NCBI GenBank assembly: GCA_949744025.1
Contig: CATJWA010000287.1
Location: forward strand, 1 to 5,774
Direction of reading: 5' to 3'
DNA from: an uncultured Eubacteriales bacterium
GTDB lineage: Bacteria; Bacillota; Clostridia; Oscillospirales; Oscillospiraceae
DNA length: 5,774 nt
The position numbers and the translations under genes were made by a program. Each line of letters begins with the position of its first letter. Position 1 is the first letter of the stretch. Below the pieces are notes generated by a model, which worked only from the letters and a program-made list of their open reading frames with translations, did not search any database and had not been told where the DNA came from. Positions 1 through 4,706 of this stretch are shown here, one piece after another.

Positions 1-1
1 G

Positions 2-307
2 ATTGCGGACTTCGTTGCCGATATCAATGAGGTAGATGACGCGTTCCAGGAATGGCGGGACTTTGTAATTCAGCAGCGAGAGCAAGAACTGACGGCTATG
101 ATCGCTGAGGAAAAACTCAAGCCGGAGGAAACACGGCGGTTTATCGGAAACGCCTTTCAAGCTGGGGAACTCAAGACCAACGGAACGGATATTGACAGAC
201 TCATGCCGCCGGTTTCACGCTTTGGCGGAGGCAATCGTACTGCGAAAAAGCAAGGCGTGATTGACCGGCTGAAAGCGTATTACGAAAAGTTTTTTGGAAT
301 TATCTAA
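2..307 (+). CDS. hsdR: Type I restriction enzyme R subunit, C-terminal end (partial at 5' edge)
   Basis: The reading frame is open from the first bases of the window and ends with TAA at 305-307, leaving the last 101 residues. This piece is the helical C-terminal domain of the EcoR124-type R subunit, which docks the ATP-driven DNA translocase/endonuclease onto the HsdM-HsdS methyltransferase core. Recognisable features are the charged helix EEKLKPEETRRFIGNAF, the GTDID turn, the PPVSRFGGG motif and a terminal helix ending YYEKFFGII. These are typical of the extreme C terminus of HsdR proteins. The nuclease and helicase motifs lie outside the window, so it cannot be seen whether the enzyme is intact or whether hsdM and hsdS are present upstream. 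An internal ATG at 98 is not the start: the homology begins before it. The CBASS genes follow directly on the same strand. Confidence 0.88.
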   Translation: MADFVADINEVDDAFQEWRDFVIQQREQELTAMIAEEKLKPEETRRFIGNAFQAGELKTNGTDIDRLMPPVSRFGGGNRTAKKQGVIDRLKAYYEKFFGII

Positions 308-317
308 AAACAATTTC

Positions 318-324
318 GGGAGGA
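318..324 (+). promoter_or_regulatory. Ribosome binding site of the CD-NTase gene
   Basis: GGGAGGA lies 6 bases before the ATG at 331, inside the 23-base gap after hsdR. It fixes the CD-NTase start. The gap is too short to hold a full promoter, which points to transcription from the upstream hsd operon. Confidence 0.8.
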
Positions 325-330
325 TGCTAA

Positions 331-1299
331 ATGAAATTTACAGAAAGTACATTGAAACGCTATGCTGCTCCGCTTAGCGATACCGAAAATCAACAATGTC
401 TCAATGCTATCAAAATGATACGGGATGCCTTAAAGGGTCTTGGCTTTTCTGATGAAAATCGAGAGATTGTACTATTGCATAGCGATACGTATGCGTATTC
501 ATTAGAAATGCGGAGAACCAAAGATTGGCGAAAAATCAAGATGTTCATTCAAGGTTCATATGCAAACAATACAAATGTAAGAACCCAAAGTGATGTGGAT
601 ATTGCTGTTATACAAGAGGAAACATTTCAACCTGAATATCGAATTGGACAATCTGGGTTAGATTATGGTTTTTCTTCCCCCGCAGTAGCATCAAAGAGTT
701 TTAAGGACGAAGTTCAGGAATGTTTGACAATCAAATTCGGACATGATGTAAAAAGAGGAGATAAGTCCATCAAGGTACATGGTAATACATATCGGAAAGA
801 TGCTGATACTGTTCCCTGTATGAGATATAGAGATTACAGAGGCGACTACCGACAAGACAAGTCGAATTATGTTGGGGGTGTTGTGATATTTCCAGACAGC
901 GGTGGGAGGATTATTAACTATCCAGAGCAGCATATCGCAAATGGCAGGCAGAAAAATGTTGCAACAAACCACTATTACAAGAAAATGGTCCGCATAATAA
1001 AAAATATGAAGTTGCTGTTGAGTAGTTACGGATTTCCTTATGCAAACGACGTTTCCTCTTTCGGGGTGGAATCCCTCCTTTGGAATATCCCAGATGAAAT
1101 TTTTAAGAAGTGGAGTCTGTATGGTTTGGCTTTTGAAGAAGTGCTGAACTATCTTCAGGCACATAAAGCGGATTTCTTGACATACAAAGAAGCTAATGTT
1201 ATTAAATCCCTCTGTCCGACTCAGGCATCTGCAAAAACCTATGAAAACTTCATCGATATTCTTGTTGTGTTTTTTGAATACGATGTGAATGGGGCTTAA
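331..1299 (+). CDS. CBASS CD-NTase (cyclic oligonucleotide synthase, cGAS/DncV-like)
   Basis: This 322-residue protein is a predicted cytosolic sensor-synthase that would make a cyclic di- or trinucleotide signal on phage infection. The nucleotidyltransferase core is visible. Residues 75-76 (GS, in GSYANNTN) form the nucleotide-binding turn, followed by the metal-binding pair D88 and D90 in SDVDIAV. A third acid, probably D159 in DADTVP, comes at the usual distance on a later strand. The C-terminal half is helical, with the basic helix around 219-230 (KMVRIIKNMKLLL) and E247 in the VESLLW helix, as in the OAS/cGAS-type helical lobe. Length fits the family (about 300-400). It starts at ATG 331 behind a good Shine-Dalgarno site. 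The effector gene begins five bases after its stop, and there is no Cap2/Cap3 gene, which makes this a type I CBASS. I do not assign the clade (CdnB- or CdnE-like are both known with this effector) or the product nucleotide. The AT-rich composition contrasts with the genes after 1990. Confidence 0.9.
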   Translation: MKFTESTLKRYAAPLSDTENQQCLNAIKMIRDALKGLGFSDENREIVLLHSDTYAYSLEMRRTKDWRKIKMFIQGSYANNTNVRTQSDVDIAVIQEETFQPEYRIGQSGLDYGFSSPAVASKSFKDEVQECLTIKFGHDVKRGDKSIKVHGNTYRKDADTVPCMRYRDYRGDYRQDKSNYVGGVVIFPDSGGRIINYPEQHIANGRQKNVATNHYYKKMVRIIKNMKLLLSSYGFPYANDVSSFGVESLLWNIPDEIFKKWSLYGLAFEEVLNYLQAHKADFLTYKEANVIKSLCPTQASAKTYENFIDILVVFFEYDVNGA

Positions 1300-1304
1300 A
1301 TAAT

Positions 1305-1856
1305 ATGAGCGAGCAATTTAAGCGTTTTTCCCAAATAACAGTATGGGTTACTTTGATTTTGTTTGCTATAAGGTGCTTTCTGTCATGGCAGGAAATAATT
1401 GTAGAAATCTCTTTATACGAGTTATATGGGTATGCGGGTGAAGCTATAGCCCTTTCTGCTGTTGTAATGGCCATATATGAAAAGTGGGTCTGGAGGATAA
1501 TCCCTTTGGGGACTCCCGTTCTAAAAAAGCATTATAGTGGAACTCTGAAATCCTCCTATGATGGTGTTGAACGGAGTGCAACACTTGATATACAGCAAAC
1601 TTTTCTATCTATTCACGTTATAATGAAAAGCGGTGAGAGTAGGAGTGGGTCAGTTTCCGCCTCTTTGGATGATATATCTGGTGAAACGCAATTAACCTAT
1701 TGTTACCTAAATGAACCTATAACTGAATTTAGGGATAGAAGCGAAATACATTATGGAACAGCCATGCTATGTGTTAATGATCCTCAAAATATATCTGGCA
1801 AATATTATACAGACAGATGTACTCGGGGTGACATGATGTTTACAGCTTGCAGATAA
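1305..1856 (+). CDS. cap15: Cap15-like CBASS effector (two TM helices plus beta-barrel sensor domain)
   Basis: This 183-residue protein has two hydrophobic segments at about 10-27 (ITVWVTLILFAIRCF) and 40-58 (YGYAGEAIALSAVVMAIY). They are followed by a strand-rich soluble domain from about 70 to the end. This is the layout of the S-2TM-beta (Cap15) effectors, in which a minimal beta-barrel binds the cyclic nucleotide and the membrane helices oligomerise to disrupt the inner membrane. Local signs are PVLKKHYSGTLKSS at the start of the barrel, in the place of the family's P-x-L-x-G-x-W-x-G strand, and GKYYTDRCTRGDMMF near the C terminus, a last-hairpin pattern I associate with this family. The gene starts five bases after the CD-NTase stop with only a weak upstream GGGG, so translation is probably coupled. 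The family call rests on architecture, residual motifs and the CD-NTase neighbour. Other two-TM CBASS effectors are possible, but they lack the beta-rich tail. Confidence 0.86.
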   Translation: MSEQFKRFSQITVWVTLILFAIRCFLSWQEIIVEISLYELYGYAGEAIALSAVVMAIYEKWVWRIIPLGTPVLKKHYSGTLKSSYDGVERSATLDIQQTFLSIHVIMKSGESRSGSVSASLDDISGETQLTYCYLNEPITEFRDRSEIHYGTAMLCVNDPQNISGKYYTDRCTRGDMMFTACR

Positions 1857-1913
1857 TAGTTTTCCAAAAGTTGAAAATACCCTTGACAAATCTGCTCTCA
1901 TGAACATTTTCTG

Positions 1914-1942
1914 TTGCATGCGGGCGCAAAAAATAATATAAT
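1914..1942 (+). promoter_or_regulatory. Sigma-A-type promoter of the membrane peptidase-hydrolase unit
   Basis: A perfect TATAAT at 1937-1942 is preceded by TTGCAT at 1914-1919 with the ideal 17-base spacer. The -35 box matches only the first three consensus bases, so an activator or the strong -10 may compensate. Transcription would start near 1949, giving a leader of about 43 bases before the ATG at 1992. This also argues against starts at TTG 1914 or ATG 1941, which lie inside the promoter. Confidence 0.68.
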
Positions 1943-1953
1943 GTATTTTGCGC
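1924..1953. promoter_or_regulatory. Candidate operator: inverted repeat around the -10 box
   Basis: GCGCAAAA at 1924-1931 and TTTTGCGC at 1946-1953 form a perfect 8-bp inverted repeat with a 14-base spacer that contains the whole TATAAT box. Further copies of the core follow: TTGCGC at 1961-1966, a TTCGCAAA half at 1971-1978 that mirrors TTTGCG at 1947-1952, and a 10-bp palindrome GCAATATTGC at 1955-1964. A dimeric repressor bound here would block RNA polymerase. No regulator gene is in the window; the operator role is inference. Confidence 0.45.
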
Positions 1954-1991
1954 AGCAATATTGCGCGAAATTCGCAAAGAGTGGTGACGAC

Positions 1992-3125
1992 ATGCCGGAG
2001 CAGGGCGCAAAACGAAAAAACATATTTCTCCGATGGTTCGCCCTGTGTCCCGTAAGGCACGCCGTCGCGCTTCTGGGCCTGGCGCTCACGCTCGCTTACT
2101 TTGCCCTTCGCGGTAATTTCGCGCTTATGACCTGGGTCAGCGCGCATGTAACCCGGCCGTGGCACCGCTTTTCCGCACACGCGCTCAACGCCCTGCCGTT
2201 TTCGATGGCAGGAGTCCTGATTGCCGCGGCAATACTTGGTTTTCTGGCCTATACCGTTTTCTGCCTTGTAACGGCGGTGCGCCGCGGCGGCTGGGCCGCG
2301 CGTATCTACCGCCTGATATTTACGGGCGCAGCGCTGGTGCTGGCCGTCTACGCCGGCTTCTGCCTTCTGTGGGGCGTGTATTATTACACCTCCGACTTCG
2401 AGACGCAGAGCGGAATTCATTCTCAGCCCGTGAGCACCGAGCGGCTGGAGAGCGTCACGCGCTGGTTTGCCGGGCTGCTGAACCAATACGGCGGTCAGGT
2501 GCAAAGAGACGAAAACGGACTGTTTGACGAGGACATGGACGCCGTGTTCGCCGCGTCCGAGACGCTTTACGCCGAGGCCGAGCGCCTTGTGCCCTGCCTT
2601 GCCGGAGACGCTCTGCGCGCCAAGCCGTTCATGTTCTCCGAGGCGATGAGCTACCTCAACTTTACCGGATTTTTCTTCCCCTTTACGGGCGAGGCAAACA
2701 TAAACGTGGCCTCTCCCGCGTGCATGATACCCTCCACGATTGCCCACGAGCTGGCGCACCAGCGCGGCGTCGCCGCCGAGGACGAGGCCAACTTTGCCGC
2801 CGTGCTCGCCTGCCTTGAAAACGGAGACCCCGTATACTGCTACTCCGCCTGCCTGTTGGCCTACATACATCTCGGCAACGCGCTCAGCCGCGCCGACCGC
2901 GACGCCTGGAGCGAGGTATACTCCTCCCTGAGCGAGGGCGTAAAAGCCGACCTGAGTGACAATAACCGCTATTGGGAAAAGTACGAGACGCCCGTGTCCA
3001 CGGTTTCCGACACGGTGTACACCGGCTTTCTGCACAGCTACGGCCAGACGCTCGGACTCCAGAGCTACGGCGCCTGCGTTGACCTGCTCGTGGCTTATTA
3101 CTACGATATTTCCGTAAAGGGGTGA
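1992..3125 (+). CDS. DUF3810-like integral membrane zinc metallopeptidase-like protein
   Basis: This 377-residue protein (from ATG 1992) has three predicted membrane helices near residues 23-39, 72-94 and 108-130. A soluble domain of about 245 residues follows. That domain holds HELAH at 252-256, a classic HExxH zinc site, followed by QRG and then EDEANF at about 263-268, whose acidic residues are candidates for the third zinc ligand. HELAHQRG followed by EDEANF is characteristic of the DUF3810 family, which is common in Clostridia and has no established substrate. The domain probably faces outside, by inference from the odd number of helices with a basic N terminus (KRK at 7-9) inside. I chose ATG 1992 because GGTGA sits four bases upstream and the promoter overlaps every earlier start. 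Its TGA ends six bases before the hydrolase gene, so the two form an operon. The gene is GC-rich, unlike the CBASS pair before it. Confidence 0.8.
   Translation: MPEQGAKRKNIFLRWFALCPVRHAVALLGLALTLAYFALRGNFALMTWVSAHVTRPWHRFSAHALNALPFSMAGVLIAAAILGFLAYTVFCLVTAVRRGGWAARIYRLIFTGAALVLAVYAGFCLLWGVYYYTSDFETQSGIHSQPVSTERLESVTRWFAGLLNQYGGQVQRDENGLFDEDMDAVFAASETLYAEAERLVPCLAGDALRAKPFMFSEAMSYLNFTGFFFPFTGEANINVASPACMIPSTIAHELAHQRGVAAEDEANFAAVLACLENGDPVYCYSACLLAYIHLGNALSRADRDAWSEVYSSLSEGVKADLSDNNRYWEKYETPVSTVSDTVYTGFLHSYGQTLGLQSYGACVDLLVAYYYDISVKG
3116..3122 (+). promoter_or_regulatory. Ribosome binding site selecting the GTG start of the hydrolase
   Basis: AAAGGGG lies 9 bases before GTG 3132 and overlaps the end of the preceding gene. 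It supports the GTG start over the later ATG at 3237, which would delete the membrane anchor. Confidence 0.65.
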
Positions 3126-3131
3126 TTTCGC

Positions 3132-4115
3132 GTGGAAATTTTTCTTCTGGCCCTGCTGGTTGTGCTACTTACGTTGATATGCGTGGGCTACTGGCTGTTT
3201 TTTGTGGGCGTTGTCCGCCTTCCGGAGGGCAGGGGCATGAAAACCTCCCCGCGTCTGGACAATTACGCCGACGCGATAAACAACGGCGTGGCGTGGTTCA
3301 AGGCTCAGAGCTCAGAGCATATAATCCTGCCCGCCTATGACGGCACTCCCCTCGCGGGGCTGTACCTTCACCATCCCCACCCGCGCGGCACCATCATCCT
3401 CTTTCACGGCTACCGCTGCGACGGCTACCGGGATTTCAGCTGCGTGTACAAATACTACTATGACCTGGGCTACTCGCTGCTCAACGTATTTCAGCGCGCG
3501 CACGGGCTCAGCGGCGGGCAGTATATCTGCTTCGGCGTCAAGGAGCGCTTTGACTGCCGCGACTGGGCGCGTTACGTCTGCGACCGCTTTGGACCGGAGC
3601 ATGACATCTTTCTCGGCGGCCTGTCCATGGGCAGCACCACGGTGCTCATGGCAACGGGGCTCGAGCTGCCTAAGAGCGTGCGCGGCGTGATAGCCGACTG
3701 CGGCTTCACCTCGCCCTACGATGAGTTTCGGGAGGTGCTCCGGCGCAGGATACACCTGCCGGTACACCCGTTTATTGAGATTGCGGACATGTTCTGCCAC
3801 ATTTTCGCCGGCTACGGCTTTCGCGATTACTCCACGCTTGACGCCATGCGTGTGAACAAGCTGCCCGTTCTGTTTATCCACGGAGATGCGGACAATTTTG
3901 TCCCTCCGCACTTCACGCGCGAGAATTTTGAGGCCTGTCTCGCGCCAAAGGTGCTCATAACCGTTCCCAACGCTGGCCACGGCTTCAGCTATCTGCTTGA
4001 AACCGAACGCTGCCAGCACGCGCTGAAAATCTTTCTGCAAACCAACTCCACCTTCCGCGCGCCTCACGGCGACGGCATGGAACTTTTCCGGGGAAATACC
4101 GCTTCCGCGCAGTGA
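3132..4115 (+). CDS. Membrane-anchored alpha/beta hydrolase
   Basis: This 327-residue protein begins with an uncleaved-looking hydrophobic anchor at about residues 3-27 (no clear signal peptidase site or lipobox). An alpha/beta hydrolase domain follows from about 62 to 305. The catalytic set is intact: the oxyanion region FHGYR at 91-95, the nucleophile S165 in GLSMG (163-167), the acid D254 in HGDADNFVP and the base H283 in NAGHGF. This resembles the serine aminopeptidase/esterase-like hydrolases of Firmicutes (YqkD/YfhR-type), whose physiological substrates are mostly unknown; an ester or amide is expected. It follows the DUF3810-like gene with a 6-base gap, so the two are likely cotranscribed and may act on the same envelope substrate, which is inference. 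The last 20 residues extend past the fold and look disordered. A strong terminator begins just after the stop. Confidence 0.87.
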   Translation: MEIFLLALLVVLLTLICVGYWLFFVGVVRLPEGRGMKTSPRLDNYADAINNGVAWFKAQSSEHIILPAYDGTPLAGLYLHHPHPRGTIILFHGYRCDGYRDFSCVYKYYYDLGYSLLNVFQRAHGLSGGQYICFGVKERFDCRDWARYVCDRFGPEHDIFLGGLSMGSTTVLMATGLELPKSVRGVIADCGFTSPYDEFREVLRRRIHLPVHPFIEIADMFCHIFAGYGFRDYSTLDAMRVNKLPVLFIHGDADNFVPPHFTRENFEACLAPKVLITVPNAGHGFSYLLETERCQHALKIFLQTNSTFRAPHGDGMELFRGNTASAQ

Positions 4116-4118
4116 GGT

Positions 4119-4162
4119 AAAAAAGCATCGCCCCCGGCTTTAGCCGGGGGCGATGCTTTTTT
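4119..4162. terminator. Bidirectional intrinsic terminator
   Basis: Two perfectly complementary 20-base arms (4119-4138 and 4143-4162) flank a TTTA loop. The core is GCATCGCCCCCGGC, and each strand ends in six T residues. It lies between the convergent hydrolase (stop at 4115) and the TRAP small subunit (stop at 4169), so it can end both transcripts. Confidence 0.95.
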
Positions 4163-4168
4163 CTGTTG

Positions 4169-4690
4169 TCAGCTCCATGAGCCCTGAATTTCCTCAGCCA
4201 GCGCGTCGTTCCTGATTGCCGCGAAGCTCTTAACCGCGGCCCACAGCAGCGCCAAGCCGAACAGGACCATGCACACGCTCTCAACCGCGTAAAACGGATA
4301 CAGCGGTATCTGGAGCACCGTGGTGCAGGTTTTGGTTTTCATCGAAACGAGAGTCTGCGAATACGCGGCATAGGCCACGTAAAAGCTCATTGCCGAGCTG
4401 GCAAGCTGCATAAGGCCGAAAATCACAAAGCGCACAGCCCTTGGAAACGCTCCGAGCAGCATCGTCACACAGATATGCCCGCGTTTGCTCTCGGTGTAGG
4501 CAAGGCCCGAAAACACCGAGCACATGAGCAGACGCTCCGTAATCTCATACGCGCCCTTTACATTGCCGCCGAACTTTCTTATCACAACGTCCACCGTGAT
4601 GAGCACAATAACGCCGACGATGCACAGCACGCTTATAACGCCGAACACGCCGCACAGCCCCGAGAAGGCCCTGTCAATCTTCTTTAACAT
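4169..4690 (-). CDS. dctQ: TRAP transporter small membrane subunit (DctQ-like)
   Basis: This 173-residue integral membrane protein has four predicted helices near residues 14-36, 50-66, 86-110 and 130-157, the standard topology and length of DctQ. Family signs are the end of helix 1 (TVDVVIRKFGG), then GAYEITERLLM and the following SGLAYTESKRGHI, which closely match the DctQ consensus (E-x-x-E, then A...R-G-H-I). DctQ pairs with DctM to form the membrane part of a sodium-driven, binding-protein-dependent importer, typically for dicarboxylates, sugar acids or other organic acids. The start ATG (4688-4690) has a strong Shine-Dalgarno site. The gene lies 14 bases after dctM and ends next to the shared terminator. 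The substrate cannot be inferred because the DctP binding protein is not in the window. Confidence 0.9.
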   Translation of the reverse strand: MLKKIDRAFSGLCGVFGVISVLCIVGVIVLITVDVVIRKFGGNVKGAYEITERLLMCSVFSGLAYTESKRGHICVTMLLGAFPRAVRFVIFGLMQLASSAMSFYVAYAAYSQTLVSMKTKTCTTVLQIPLYPFYAVESVCMVLFGLALLWAAVKSFAAIRNDALAEEIQGSWS

Positions 4691-4697
4691 GCGCCCG

Positions 4698-4706
4698 TCC
4701 TCCTTT
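4698..4706 (-). promoter_or_regulatory. Ribosome binding site of dctQ, overlapping the dctM stop
   Basis: Read on the minus strand, AAAGGAGGA stands 7 bases before the dctQ ATG. Its first bases are shared with the TAA stop of dctM (4705-4707). A terminating ribosome would sit on this site, which suggests coupled translation of the two subunits. Confidence 0.8.

Noticed and set aside
192..220. TTGACA within the hsdR end as a possible promoter for the CBASS genes.
   Set aside because: No -10-like hexamer occurs at a suitable distance, and the bases there are GC-rich coding sequence.
691..1164. A minus-strand frame of 157 codons inside the CD-NTase gene.
   Set aside because: It is antisense to conserved catalytic sequence, with no ribosome site or domain seen.
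1860..1877. Small inverted repeat TTTTC/GAAAA after the Cap15 gene as a terminator.
   Set aside because: It has a five-bp A/T-rich stem with no G/C core and no T-run after it, too weak to call.
1883..1911. A perfect TTGACA at 1883-1888 as a -35 box.
   Set aside because: At 16-18 bases downstream the best -10 candidates match only three of six positions. The TTGCAT/TATAAT pair further on is much better, though a weak second promoter cannot be excluded.
1914..1943. Upstream starts TTG 1914 and ATG 1941 for the HELAH protein.
   Set aside because: Both overlap the promoter boxes and lack a ribosome site, and the added residues do not look like family sequence.
1767..3035. A 422-codon open frame on the minus strand.
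   Set aside because: It lies opposite the HELAH protein in GC-rich DNA, has low-complexity G/V/A/R-rich sequence without a recognisable domain, and would run through the intergenic promoter.
3312..4067. A 251-codon minus-strand frame opposite the hydrolase.
   Set aside because: It is a shadow of a gene with a full catalytic triad, and its sequence shows only biased A/V/R/E content.
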